A stretch of 64,000 nt of DNA from Haliclystus octoradiatus (lineage: Eukaryota > Cnidaria > Staurozoa > Stauromedusae > Haliclystidae): contig OU744449.1 in assembly GCA_916610825.1 (NCBI GenBank), positions 19,437,344-19,501,343 of the forward strand. The letters are read 5' to 3'. Shown piece by piece: positions 1 to 11,330 of this stretch. Under the pieces are notes generated by a model. It saw only the letters and a list, made by a program, of their open reading frames with translations, did no database searches and was not told the DNA's origin. Within the stretch, counting starts at the first letter, position 1; the number at the start of each line of letters is the position of its first letter. The translations under genes and the position numbers were made by a program.

Positions 1-1113
1 ATGCAGTGTGTTGATGACTGGAAACGACGGCTACCACAGCTACTGGACGGGTATGAAGAGAAAGACATTAAACATGGACGAAACTGGTTTACAATTTAAA
101 GATACGAATCGAAGCACATATATATTCCAAAGACTGTGCAGGCGGTAAACTGTTAAGGTCCAAGTTACTCTTGCTTTAACTCGTAGCTGGACTGGTGAAA
201 AACTTAAACCATTGTTGATTGGCAAGTCGAAAAAACCACACTGCTTAAAAAACATAAATGCAAAAAGGCTTCCTGTTACTTACACCAAAAAATGGCAAGG
301 CCTGGATGAATGGAGACATATTTACAACCAACTTGGCTGAAAGCTCTAAACAGGGACATAAAACGTCGAAAGCGAAACATTTTGCTAGTTTTAGATAATG
401 CCCCGTTGTCATGATGGGATTACAACTATACAACTTTCTAACATCAAGATTTCACCTTTACCATCAAACACTACATGTTACACTCAACCTTTGGATCAGG
501 GTATCATTCAATGTTTGAAAGTGAACTTTCGAAAATTACAACTCGGCCATATTATTTCTCAAATGAATACAACAGATGCATCCGCTGGTCAAATGCTTAA
601 TAAGATTAATATTTTGCATGCCATCACATGGCTCGACGAAGCATGGGGTAACGTTAAAGCATCAACAATAATAAAATGTTTCAACAGATGTGGTTTTAAG
701 AAGCAATCTACAAAAGAAGAAACACAATCAGAGAAAGATCTAGAAGAGGACGATGAACCATCAGAATGGGAAGAAGACATTGATATCGATATGGACATGT
801 TAGCAGATGACTTGTTTGGTTGTTCATTCGAAGAACTTGTTAACATTGCACTAATGACATTAACATAATTAATTGGGATCAACCTATTGAGACTGTCATA
901 CAAGATATTGCAGACAATAATAGCGATAGCGATACTGACAAAGAATAAGACAAACAACCCTCTGATCCACCGGTAACTTTAACTGAGGCACTAAAAGCCA
1001 TTACTGTATTTAAACGTTATGCTTTATCAGAAGGTAATATGGATATGGTTGATGTTGCCTTACAATCTGAAATAGAAACTCAGAAGCATGCTTTAAATAG
1101 ACACAAAAAGTAA
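1..1113 (+). pseudogene. Tigger/pogo-family DDE transposase, decayed, cut by window edge
   Basis: A cut-and-paste transposase remnant (Tc1/mariner superfamily, pogo/Tigger branch) can be read by switching frames. Near 76-90 the frame gives MDETGL, matching the first catalytic Asp block. At 160-340 it gives a stretch with IGKSKKP, typical of the family. At 382-400 LVLDNAP is the second Asp block, and in the frame running 398-868 SNTTCYTQPLDQGII holds the third Asp. An acidic region follows, then a helical tail ending at the stop 1111-1113. At least three frame changes and an in-frame stop near 946 break it, so it cannot make active transposase. The start lies outside the window. Family placement is from motifs seen; I am fairly sure of it. 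Confidence 0.8.
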
Positions 1114-2276
1114 GGAACCAATTTTAACACCAATACCAATTGACTTACGGATTATAATAAGTCATACTAATTAGCAAATTTGTTCCACATTTTCACCAGA
1201 CAATTTCAGTAGAAATGTCATACTGATTATTTTCTTTTATGGAAACTATTTTTCTTGAGTATTGCATAACATAATAGCCTACTACCGTATAAAATAAATT
1301 AGATATTATCTACCGTAGGATGGAGCATCATGTCACTATCACTGTAACTTGAGTGTTTCTCTTTTGATTACTTCTACAGGTGCATCTTATAATTGGACAA
1401 TATTCATGTCTCCGTTGCAAGGTATTGTTTAAGGCTAATAATATTGCAAGGCTATTACTAAAGGTCCATTGAATACATCTAAGTCGGGCAGTCTGCAGCA
1501 ACCATTCAATCAATAAATAGAGATAATAATAACCATTCTCCTGTATAGCAACTCTTTAAGTCTTGCAATAAATAACTAACTCCGAGAAAAGGTAACATGA
1601 ATACTGTATATGAATACATATATACAAAAAAGTAAGATGCACATCTTTCACCGAAATAATCATTAATCAGTAATACGACTATAGCTTAATAACATGTGGG
1701 TAAAGTACAGTATCAATTTACGATAGTTGTATTAGTGGGTTGGTATCTAGTGGGTTGAAATTTCTGAAATTGACTTCGAAGTTTCGAATATTAATTACTA
1801 TTATACAGAACGCTAACCAGCATTGAGCACTATATTGATACTTTGATTTTAGTGAATTTATTTTTCAAATCATCATTATTGAGTCTCAATTAAACTAAAG
1901 ATGAGACTCAGTACCGATGACGGGCTAATGGCCTGTTACAAGTGTTTATTTTCTTATTTTTTTATGTATTTCTATAGCGCTATTTCCAAAATGATATTGC
2001 TCGATAGTGCTTTACATTAAAATTGAAACTTATTTAAATGAAAATTATATAAAAATTTACAAAATAATTCAAAAAAATTTCAAAATATCGGAAAAAATGA
2101 AATTTAAATAAATAAATATAAATGAATGTAGTTATAGTTTCAATTCCATATCTCTATTGAGTTAGTATATAAGTCACTGTTATCCACTCTGTAAGCCTTC
2201 TACTCATGATAGTGATAAACACAGTACATATCTAAACATCACATAAACACGTGTTATTATTCTGTCTAATTTCATC
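1114..2276. other. AT-rich non-coding stretch with possible TATA box
   Basis: No coding frame or RNA gene is recognised here. A TATA-like run (agtatataag) lies near 2164, about 110 bases before the ATG at 2277, and could serve the putative exon there. Confidence 0.4.
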
Positions 2277-2370
2277 ATGGATCAATCACATATAATTGAT
2301 ATGGGTACTACACTGTTGCGCACTCGAGATCTCGGCGAAAACTTGTCGATATTACGATACGATAATAACA
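2277..2370 (+). CDS. Putative first exon of a TSP1-domain gene
   Basis: An ATG at 2277 opens 31 codons beginning MDQSHIIDMG and ends at a good donor (aaca|gtaagc), leaving phase 1. That matches the phase-1 entry of the thrombospondin exon at 2766. A TATA-like box sits upstream at about 2164. Against it, no signal peptide is visible, although TSP1 proteins are normally secreted, and no homologue is recognised. It may be an unrelated exon or a chance frame. Confidence 0.25.
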
Positions 2371-2467
2371 GTAAGCTTGGTATGAACAAGCAACGCCCAA
2401 GGCTCTTATCTCTATATCACACGCTTATTTCCGGTTAGAAAATGGGAATCAAAACAATAATTTACAT

Positions 2468-2575
2468 CAGAGGTGTACAGAGTCAGAATTTTCAGACTCC
2501 GGATCTGAAAATGTAAGTAGAATCGACTCCAATTCCGACTACATATCTCTATTGGCAAACTTCCGATTATGCAAT
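2468..2575. repeat. Dispersed repeat with 'gaggtgtacagagtc' end, copy 1
   Basis: The stretch starting gaggtgtacagagtca and rich in gactcc/ctccg words recurs, more completely, at 18780-18972. The longer copy has inverted ends. Probably a short non-autonomous element; this copy is partial. Confidence 0.55.
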
Positions 2576-2765
2576 TTTATATTTTATAGATTATGCAATC
2601 TATATATTTTCTATTAATTTTCTCCAGTGGCTTTCTTTTTCATCTTATTTGTAATTACAACGCAAATTACTTTTTATTTTAATTTTAATTTTTATTATTA
2701 GATATGTACAGAGCCACCATTATTATTATTATTATTCGCATAGTCATATTCATTATTTCTTTAAG

Positions 2766-2927
2766 AATCTTATAGTGAATGGATGTTTACTGAATGTAAC
2801 GCGGGATGTGGTGGTGGAACTCAAAATGGTACATGGTCTTGTACAAGCGGGACATGCAATGGAAATCTACAAGAGACTCAACCTTGCAATACTAACGGAT
2901 GTACATACAGCGTAACTATTGCAGACG
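2766..2927 (+). CDS. Thrombospondin type-1 repeat exon (partial gene)
   Basis: A single exon encodes a TSP1-type domain: Trp, then ECNAGCGGGTQNG, then Cys residues spaced to CNTNGC. The family is extracellular, binds matrix or glycan partners and is held by three disulfides. The acceptor chosen is the pyrimidine-rich tttctttaag before 2766, because with the donor after 2927 (gacg|gtaaat) the exon becomes phase 1-1, the usual class for TSP1 exons. A later AG at 2774-2775 would give unequal phases. No further exons were found before the transposase gene at 3376, so the parent gene is unknown. Reading from the ATG at 2783 would be wrong because that Met is internal to the exon. Confidence 0.6.
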
Positions 2928-3375
2928 GTAAATCGTATATCATTCTCTTGATATTATGTTATTATTGGAATTTCAATTCGGTCGTTAAACCGCAAACGCT
3001 CACATTGATATGATTCTATTTTTAAATCCATTCGCATTGTGTTGTCTTGACATGCAATGTAGATAAGGATTATTAATTGATATTATAAAAACTTAGTTGT
3101 CAATATTGGATGCAAAATATAATTGTCATTATAAGCCTATATGCCATGACAGTGCATAGTCATAATACCAATGTTGGTAATTTCCTGCATAATGCAATTA
3201 CAATGAATAATACCATGCACTTAGCCAACAGCGCTTGAAAATATTTCAATACTGTGTTTTCAGTCACGTGATATTTCATTTAGTGGCGGCCATCTTGGTG
3301 GAGATAATCTGTCTTTTGAGTTATTTCGACACGCTACATCAAATATTGTTATAAAATATATTGTTTTCTCTCAAA

Positions 3376-4830
3376 ATGGTTTATTGTATGATTGTTGGAT
3401 GTAGCAATGACAGTAAAGAAGTCCATGGAACTTACTATAGGGTACCTGGTGTTGTTTTAAACCAAGGAGAAAGCTGGGAAGAGTTATCGACAGAGAGATG
3501 AATAAAATGGAAAGCTGTCATCAGCCGAGATGATTTGACAGAAAAGATCTTACAAAATGATCGTGTTTGCTTCGAGCACTTTGTTTCTGGTAAATCTGCA
3601 AACACATGGGATAGATACAATGTTGATTGGGTACCATCTATCAACCTTGGTCACTCGAAGAGTTTACCTTCTGCTGAAAAGTGCAAAGCGCTTGAAGACA
3701 GAGCTGGCAGGGGAGTAGCAAAACGAAAGCGAGATGAAGAGAGATTGTCTCTTGATAAATGTCTCAGTTTAACAAAACAAATATATTCATCAAGTGACCC
3801 AAGTTTTGATTCATCGGATATTTGTATGTCTGATGAGGAGTTGGAATGTCAGTCGAAAGGTACACAAACAGAGGAATTTGATTATGTTAAAAACAATTTT
3901 AATAAGTCAACATATTTTGATGAAGAGTACTTTCGTCACAACAATAATAAGGTAAAATTTTATACTGGATTGAGTTCATTTGGTCTGTTATATACTACGT
4001 TCTTGTTTGTATCCAACCGTGTCAAGAGAAATCCAATGAACACAACTATATTCCAGGAATTTGTCATGGTTCTAATGAAGTTAAGGTTGAATGTTCCTCA
4101 CCAAGACTTGGCATACAGATTCGAAGTTTCATTATCTACCATTTCTCGCATTTTTTGTCATTGGCTATTTGCATTGGATATTTCTCTTAGTCCAAAAATT
4201 TGCTGGCCTGACAGAGAAAGCCTTTATAGGACTATGCCTAATTGTTTTAAGCATTCTTTTGGGCACAAGGTCACAGTAATCATAGACTGCTTTGAAGTAT
4301 TCATTGATCGACCCAGTAATTTACTTGCTAGGGCTCAAACGTTTTCATCATACAAGCATAACAACACTGCTAAAGTACTAATAGGTATTACACCCCAAGG
4401 AACAATTTCCTTCATTTCAAAGGCTTATGGGGGACGAACATCAGACAAGCACACCACAAACAGCTCAGGTATATTGGATAATTTGCTTCCTGTTGACCTA
4501 GTTTTAGCTGACCGAGGATTCATTGTTCACGAGTCTGTATGGCTTCATTATGCTGAAATTAACATCCCAACATTTACCAAAGGAAAGAATCAATTGGATC
4601 CTATTGATGTCGAAACAACCAGAGGAATAGCCAATGTGAGTATTCATGTGGAACGTGTAATTGGATCGTTGAGACAGAAATATACCATATTACAGTCTAC
4701 GCTTCCTACGGACTATCTTACTTGTGACAAATCTGGACCAGAGGAAAATTCAGTGCCTCTTCTAGATAGAATGGTGAGGGTGTGTTCCGCCCTTGTGAAT
4801 TTATGTCCACCGATTGTATCATTCAATTGA
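3376..4830 (+). pseudogene. THAP-domain DDE transposase (Harbinger/ISL2EU-like), one in-frame stop
   Basis: Read from the ATG at 3376 the frame encodes a THAP zinc-finger start (MVYC...GC, later RVCFEHF giving the CxxH part), an acidic basic-patch linker, and a DDE_Tnp_4 nuclease. Counting residues from 3535, the catalytic triad is Asp251 in IIDCFEV, Asp326 in LADRGF and Glu373 in HVERVIG, all present. The only defect is a TGA at 3499-3501 inside the THAP domain; downstream 431 codons are uninterrupted. Sequence upstream (gtggcggccatcttgg) is typical of such elements' ends, but I did not find a matching 3' inverted end. It acts, in the family, by binding element ends and cutting DNA. Probably recently dead, or readthrough, or an assembly error. 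Confidence 0.85.
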
Positions 4831-4849
4831 CTACTTGCATTTAATTTAG

Positions 4850-4945
4850 CATTTTCTGATGCTTTCTCGTGTCTCCCAACATCCCGTGTGTTGGTATCAG
4901 AGAATCCGAACACGGCTGCCGTGCAGTAACCCTTTTGTGAAACAA
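4850..4945. repeat. Dispersed repeat, copy 1 (partner at 35865-35955)
   Basis: About 85 bases around gtgttggtatcagaga and ggctgcc recur with moderate divergence at 35865-35955 in the same orientation. No ends or coding capacity are clear. Confidence 0.5.
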
Positions 4946-5212
4946 AACCTAGTATAATCACATATCACAATCACTATTAATACCAATTTCAATGTAGGAT
5001 TATTTTAGCTGTTAATTATACATATGTACTGTACTTAGAATTCATTTTAAATAGAAGTTTGAAACAGCAATTTTATAAAAATTTTATTTTTTTATGTTGT
5101 ATTGAATATGTTGTAGTTTCAAATTTTGTTTGTACAGTTTTCACACGATATACTAAATATAAGCTTAGTCGCAGTTTTTGCTTTTGCATTTGGTTCATTG
5201 TTTGAGGTTCAG

Positions 5213-5379
5213 GCCATTGTTTCCATTGATGACGTCTCTAGGGTGTCCGCTGAGAACGGGTTGGACTGTATTAAAAAATACACAACACCAGAAGCCTGGC
5301 AAAAATCACTTCGAAACGAGTTGAATTGTTTAATGAAGCAGCCTTCTTTTCTGATGGGTCTGCACAACTTCTCTGAATG
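5213..5379 (+). CDS. Possible exon of unknown gene
   Basis: An open stretch reading AIVSIDDVSRVSAENG onwards is bordered by an acceptor-like ttgaggttcag and a donor-like gaatg|gtaata (phase 0 in, 2 out). The composition looks protein-like and is less AT-rich than the surroundings, but I recognise no domain and cannot join it to the TSP1 exon by phase. The antisense frame is also open. It could be a transposon remnant. Confidence 0.2.
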
Positions 5380-5611
5380 GTAATACTGTAGCATCATGTG
5401 CGACTGCTGTTTGTAATGGACAGACTTGACTACTATATAATATGAGAATGGAAAACAGCCTAGCGAGAAAAAGAAACCTAGACATACTTCCTATGTCAGT
5501 AATATTAAAACATGCATAATGTAAACCTACTATGTTTCTTATTTGGACAAACGGTTCACAATTTACATATAATATATGAAATAAAATAAACAAGTAAAAG
5601 TAGTACAGCCG

Positions 5612-6760
5612 TTATCATATTAATTTAAGTTATCACATTGTATATATTACCATTTTAAACTGCATTCAGCGTCTGCATGCTTTAAAGAACCAGAATGTTT
5701 ATGTTGGCAACTGTACAACAAGGAAATCCATTCAAACATCAATATTTTTGGTTCTGCAAAACATGCAGATACTGAATGCAGTTTATAAATAGTTGAAGTG
5801 TATACCCCGGATATTGGGAGATTGCTTCTTTAGATAGAGAAAAATTTTCTATTCGTACATGATCTTCTTGTATTTTTACTTTGCGCGACCATTTCTCCTT
5901 CAAAAATGCAGTCAAAGTGACGATTTTGGGTTAATTTTGTGTCTCACTCTTTTTCCTTGAACAGGAACCCGTTTATTTTCAACAAGGGAGTTTACACCGG
6001 ATAAAACACTAAACTTTTTACTTATGTGTCTCTAAATAAAAAACCGCTAAACCAAATGACAATCTGCTTTCGGAATGAAATTTTTAACGTTCAGCCGAAG
6101 GTTTAGAGCTATATTTGATCAATATTCAAGATCCAGGTAAAGAGATATAAGCCTCTAAAGTCAAAAGTGGATTTTTCTCACTCAAGTGCTCACGCGATTA
6201 GCACCTCTTTACGACTTCGTCTAAGCAGGTTATCGCTGCTGGTTATTGAAGGTGTGTGACTATTTTTAATACGCATCAACTATGCCGACTATGCTTAGAC
6301 GAAGCCGCAAAGAGGTGTTAATCGCGTCAGCACTTGAGTGAGAAAAATCCGAAACTAAAAACTTTTGACTTTAGAGGCTTATATCTCTTTACCTGGATCT
6401 TGAATATTGATCAAATATAGCTCTAAATCTTCAGCTGAACATTGAAAACTTCATTCCTAAAGCAGATTGTCATTTGGTTTAGCGGTTTTTCGTTTAGAGA
6501 CAAATAGGTAAAATGTTTAGTGTTTTTTCCGGTGTAAACTCTCTTGTGGAAAATAAGTGGGTTCCTGTTTGAGGAAAAAGAGTGAGACACAAAAACGTAA
6601 CTTTGGTTGCATTTTTGAGGGGGGAATGCTTGCGCAAAGTAAAAATACAAGAAGAACATGTACTGATAGAAAATTTTTCTCTATCTAAAGAAGCAATCTC
6701 CCAATATCCGGGATATACACTTCAATATATACAATATGATAACATAAATTAATATGATCA
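5612..6760. mobile_element. Foldback (long inverted repeat) element with nested MITE
   Basis: The left arm from about 5793 and the right arm ending at about 6725 are reverse complements over more than 400 bases, meeting near 6245-6290. The right outer flank (6727-6757) matches the reverse complement of 5614-5650, so the arms continue outward. In the left arm they are interrupted by a separate hairpin at 5652-5792. No coding is preserved; the ORFs seen here are repeat shadows. Confidence 0.8.
5652..5792. mobile_element. Short hairpin MITE nested in the foldback arm
   Basis: Ends aaactgcattcag... and ...ctgaatgcagttt are inverted copies of about 35 bases flanking a short loop. The insert is absent from the other arm of the surrounding foldback, which shows it arrived later. 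Confidence 0.65.
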
Positions 6761-6846
6761 TGTATGTTACCCCCCGGATTTGAGATCATTTTACATCTTC
6801 CACATCTTGTTTTGCAAAGGTGGGATTGACTCAACCATAGAAAACA

Positions 6847-7275
6847 GTGTTGGAGCATCTTCAGAAAGTCGATGATGAAACTGCTGAAGATGAAACTACT
6901 GAAGTGGAAGCTAGTATTAACAACTCAAGCCAAGATCAAATTGAATCTACAGAAAGCCCAACCAGCAGTTTGAGCCAGGTTAGTACACCTACCAGCAGGA
7001 ATCTGATAGACCAGGGAGAATTTATTGCTGGTTTCCTCAGTAGCGAACGGGAACGCAGAAAGGCTCCTAGATTATCTGCTGAGACACAACAGGCAAATTA
7101 TCACAAAGAAGATTTGCTTTTGAAAAGAAATTTAAAAGAAAATGGGGAAAAAACGAGAAAGTGTTCTTGGAACAAACTAAAAAGATGGCCTTAGCAATGG
7201 AAGAGGTGTCAAAAACAATGACTGGCTGCTTTAGGATGATGCAAACTATGTTTGCAGCACAAATTTGACCGCAAC
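6847..7275 (+). pseudogene. Transposon-associated ORF remnant, unknown family
   Basis: An open frame of 115 codons (acidic Ser/Thr-rich start, then SSERERRKAPRLSAE) appears to continue after a one-base shift near 7125 as a Lys-rich helical segment (EKKFKRKWGKNEK, then MALAMEEVSKTM) ending near a (CAA)n run at 7273-7300. Such charged tails are seen in accessory proteins of DDE transposons and in LINE ORF1s; I cannot choose. It lies directly before a LINE endonuclease piece, so it could be that LINE's first ORF. Confidence 0.35.
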
Positions 7276-7434
7276 AACAACAACAACAACAACAACAATA
7301 CATATTACCAACTACGCCATATCACTATGACTTGCAAATGCGTGTGGTGTGGCAAGAAGCATGAGTCATTCACAACAGCCCCATAGTTCAAGACTTGCGA
7401 CACAGGAAGGAGCCCCACTAGATACCAAGCATAT

Positions 7435-8446
7435 ACCAAGAAGTGATGCCAGGGGTAGAGGTGTTGGCGTTCTATTCAGAAACTGTCTATGCTTAAAACA
7501 ACTACCTGTTAGACAATTCCGATCATTCGAGATTATTGAATTGAGCTTACCTCGCCCTAATAAAATTAGTATCCAGATATATTTGATCTATTGACCTCCA
7601 CCTTTTGCTAGAAATCAGTTATCAACATCTATATTTCTAAATGAATTTTCAATGCTATTGGGGTCCTTAGTTATTTCAGCTGGACATTTATTTATTGTTG
7701 GTGATTTTAATATTTATATGGATACCAAATCTGATCCTATTTCAGCAAAGTTTGCAGATTTATTGGACTCTTTCAATCTATGTCAGCACATTAATCTTGC
7801 CACTCACAATAGCAATCATACATTTGATTTGATGATAACTAGAAATGATGAACATTTTATTGATAATATATCTGTTTATGATCCTGTAATCTCAGATCAT
7901 TTGGCACTACACTGTACTCTTTCTCTTAAAAAGCCTAAGAAGGAAAAACGTACCATATCATATCGCAAGATCAAGTCCATTGACTATGATAAATTTTACT
8001 CAGATCTATTGCAGTCTCATGTAATTTCGCAACCTACAGATGATATATGCCAATATGACAAGATACTTTCAGGCCTAATAAACACTCATGCTCCTCTTGT
8101 GAAAAAGGTTGTAACCATACGTGATAAATCTCAATGGTATTCCCCTGAAATATCCTTTCAAAAGACTATTCGACGTAAACTTGAACGACGCTGGCGTCTT
8201 GAGAAGCTCACTGTAGACAGGAAGTTATATGTTGATCGATGTCACCTAGTAAGTACCATGATATCTGAGGCAAAAACGGCACACTATTCATCAATAATCA
8301 AGGAAAACAAGCATGATCTAAAGAAAGTATTTTATAATGTTTCTAAGATGCTCTGTTCTAAACCTGCTCGCAAATTGCCAACATCAAAGTCATCTGAAGA
8401 ACTTGCAAACAGATTTAATAACTTTTATATAGCTTACATTTCTTAA
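7435..8446 (+). pseudogene. LINE ORF2 endonuclease portion (CR1/L2-like), 3' truncated
   Basis: One frame carries the C-terminal half of an endonuclease/exonuclease/phosphatase domain: GRGVGVLFR, then LLIVGDFN-type IVGDFNIYMD (active-site Asp/Asn) and VYDPVISDHLALH (catalytic Asp-His). A linker typical of CR1/L2 elements follows, leading towards the reverse transcriptase. It is interrupted by a TGA at 7592-7594 and stops at 8446 before any RT motif. Copia sequence begins within 200 bases, so the 3' part was lost or displaced. The family enzyme nicks target DNA for reverse transcription; this copy is dead. Confidence 0.8.
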
Positions 8447-8626
8447 TTTAGACGAATTTAAAATCAGTCGATGTGTTGCATTTGCAGAGTTATTATTCTT
8501 CCCTGTTGTAGGGGATGCTGTTTAGCTCCAGAGGAAAGCTAACCTGTCAATTCCAAAAAGTAGTGATGTAAGCATTAACAATGTCTCAGTGTGTTTATCC
8601 AGATTAGGTAATTATCATACTGTGAA

Positions 8627-10166
8627 GGTCCGAGTGACATTTGTGAACCGAGTACAATTAAAAATGCATTGGAATCAGATAATGCTATGGAATGGAGGGA
8701 AGCTGCTGACAAAGAATTTAATTCATTGAAAGATATGAACACTTGGAATTTAGTAGAACTTCCACATAATCGCAGCGCTATTGGCTGTTGTTGGGTATTT
8801 AAAATTAAAGAAAAAATGGTAAAGTAGAAAGATTCAAAGCTCGTTTGGTTGCAAAAGGTTATTCACAACAGTATGGCATTGATTATGAGGAGACGTTTGC
8901 TCCAGTTATTAGGCTGAATACTTTGAGAACATTACTCGCTTTAGCAAAGGCAAAGAATATGATTATACATCAAATGGATATTGTTACTGCGTTTTTGAAT
9001 GGAAAATTAAATGAAACAATTTATATGAAGCAACCTCCTGGTTATGAAGAACCGGGTAATGAGAATCTTGTATGTTGTTTAAATAGATCCCTGTATGGGT
9101 TAAAACAGTCATCCAAATGTTGGAATTCTCTTCTATGTGATTTCTTGAAAAGTCTCAGTTTTACACAGTGCAAAACATATAATTGTGTCTTTATTACTAA
9201 TGATCCTCTTACTATTATTGCTCTGTACGTAGATGACTTAGTCTTAATGACCAGCTGTGATAAAGATATGGTTAATTTGAAGGCTAAATTATCAAGTAGA
9301 TTTAATATGTCTGACTTGGGTCAACTTCATCATATTCTTGGAATTAATGTAGATATCAACAACGAAAGATTATTATTAGATCAAGCATCTTATATTGATA
9401 AATTAATTACAAGATTTAGTATGGATAATGCAAATATAGCTACAACACCATGTGATTCAAATGTGACACTCGAAAAGAATGACGGTGTATCACAACAAGT
9501 TGATAAAACATTATTCCAATCTTTAATAGGAAGTTTGCTATTTGTGGCAATAGCCACTAGACCTGATATCCAATTTGCTGTTGCATATGTTAGTCGTTAT
9601 TGTTCCAATCCTGACCAGTCGCATTTAACGGCTGCTAAAAGGATATTACGCTATTTAAAAGGGACAAAACATCTTAGTATCAAGTACGAAAACAGTGGGA
9701 GCACTTTGCTTGGTTATAGCGACTCTGATTTTGCTAGAGATATTGATGATCGTCACTCAACATCTTGATGGGTTTTTGTACTTGCTGGAGGTCCAATTAG
9801 TTGGCATAGTTCTAAACAGAAAACTGTTTGTTTATCAACTGCTGAAGCAGAATACATTGCATTATGCAGTGCTACAAAAGAAGCCTTTTTATAACACATT
9901 TACTTAATGAAGTTGATTGTAATGTAACACCTATAACTATTAAAGAGGACAATCAAGCTGCAATAGCAATGTCAAAAAACCCAGTTCATCATGCCAGAAC
10001 AAAGCATATAGATATCAAGTGTCATTTCATCCGTGAGGCTGTGTGCACTGATAAAATTATTATTGAATATTGTAACACCAAAGAGATGCTTGCTGATATA
10101 TTAACAAAGCCTTTGCCAAAATGTCAATTTAATATTCTCAAAGGACTTATGGGTTTTAGTTGTTAA
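8627..10166 (+). pseudogene. Ty1/Copia retrotransposon pol: RT and RNase H, broken
   Basis: Copia-type reverse transcriptase followed by RNase H. Seen in order: an IGCCWVFKIK block near 8780, ARLVAKGYSQ (8841 on), APVIRLNTLRTLLA, QMDIVTAFLNG, SLYGLKQSS, the catalytic YVDD at about 9228, RPDIQFAV, then RNase H with YSDSDFA, AEAEY, EDNQAA and RTKHIDIK before the stop at 10166. Breaks: a frame shift near 8815, TGA at 9766-9768 where a Gly is usual, and a shift near 9885-9900. Gag, protease and integrase are missing on the left. The gene copies the element RNA into DNA in the family; this copy is inactive. Confidence 0.92.
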
Positions 10167-10198
10167 GAACATGTGTGGGAGTATTAAAATAATTAACA

Positions 10199-10460
10199 TG
10201 TTGACAACAACAACAACCATTTAATTAATAATCTGAAACGTTTAATTATAAATATCATTTTATTGGTAGACTAATATCACGTGACCCGTTTACTGGGCGT
10301 GTATAAAACTGTTATTTCTTCCTGTTGTTTTATCAGTTTTCCGTGTTCATGAGATCAGAGCTGATCATTATTAAATCTTGTTATGTTTTACAATTGAAGT
10401 TATCTTATTATGCTTATTGTTAAACTTCTATCTTTAATTGGTCGTATAGTAGTTTCAACA
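10199..10460 (+). repeat. Probable Copia 3' LTR
   Basis: A purine-rich tract (tgtgtgggagt, about 10171-10182) lies after the pol stop. The segment then starts TGTTGACAAC and ends TTTCAACA, giving TG...CA inverted ends, and holds a TATA-like tataaaactg near 10301. The left boundary is uncertain by about 16 bases and there is no second LTR to compare. Confidence 0.5.
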
Positions 10461-11330
10461 TCTTTTGCTTTGCCATGTATTTTTTAATCATCATATTAAA
10501 AGTAATTTGAAACATGTGCAAAGTATTTGCAGCACACAGAAACGTGAAAAAAATCATTAATAAACAATCCATGTCAAAATGTTGCAGAAGCGAGGAGCCA
10601 TTTTGAAAATAAGAAAGTTAATAAATTTAGCGCCTACAATCGAAAATTTGCGAGGCCGTCGTATTTCAGATGAGGGTCATGAATACGATGTTCCGTATTG
10701 ATTGAGTTCCACGATGCGCTTAATAGCGAAGTCAAAATGCCAACGCTCCGCGAAGCGTTTTGCATCTTACTCAAGCGGTTGTCGTGTAACTCAAACCCCT
10801 ATCTGGTATGAAAGTTTACCACTTGTTAAAATACTTTTTGCAACAATTTGACTAATTGGCTTCTGAAAAAACATGATAAACAATCAAACAATTTTTTGCT
10901 ATTTAGCCTCATTTTGAACAACGGAAGTTATTCAACATAATTTGGAATAATGAAACATTAGGAATGGAAATTACAATATATTGATGATAAAGTACAGTAA
11001 AGTTTCGGCTCCAAGTATTTTAAAACCTAAACTAATCATTTAAAGTATTCCAATCAAACTGTGTAACTGCAATAACAAATAAATTTTATCATTGCAAAAT
11101 AATGGTTTTCTTCATAGCAAAATAATGTTTCTACCATAATGAAAACAAATTATGTGATGATATGCTGGCAACGCTGCAAGCAAGGCTATTTTAATTTCCA
11201 AACACAAAGAAACACATGCTTGAAGGAAAAAATGAGATTATAATACGAAATTTGTGAACATTTCTGACTTGCAATATTCAATATAAACATTGAATCATCA
11301 TATCATTAACCAATTAATCAGTCAACTTGC
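10461..11330. other. Downstream of MAD1-like exon 4; no certain gene
   Basis: Mostly AT-rich. On the minus strand a good acceptor (tgttttttcag) precedes a 43-base open stretch ending at about 10817 with a weak donor, a possible next exon of the MAD1-like gene, but its peptide is not coiled-coil-like and I do not include it. Confidence 0.3.
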
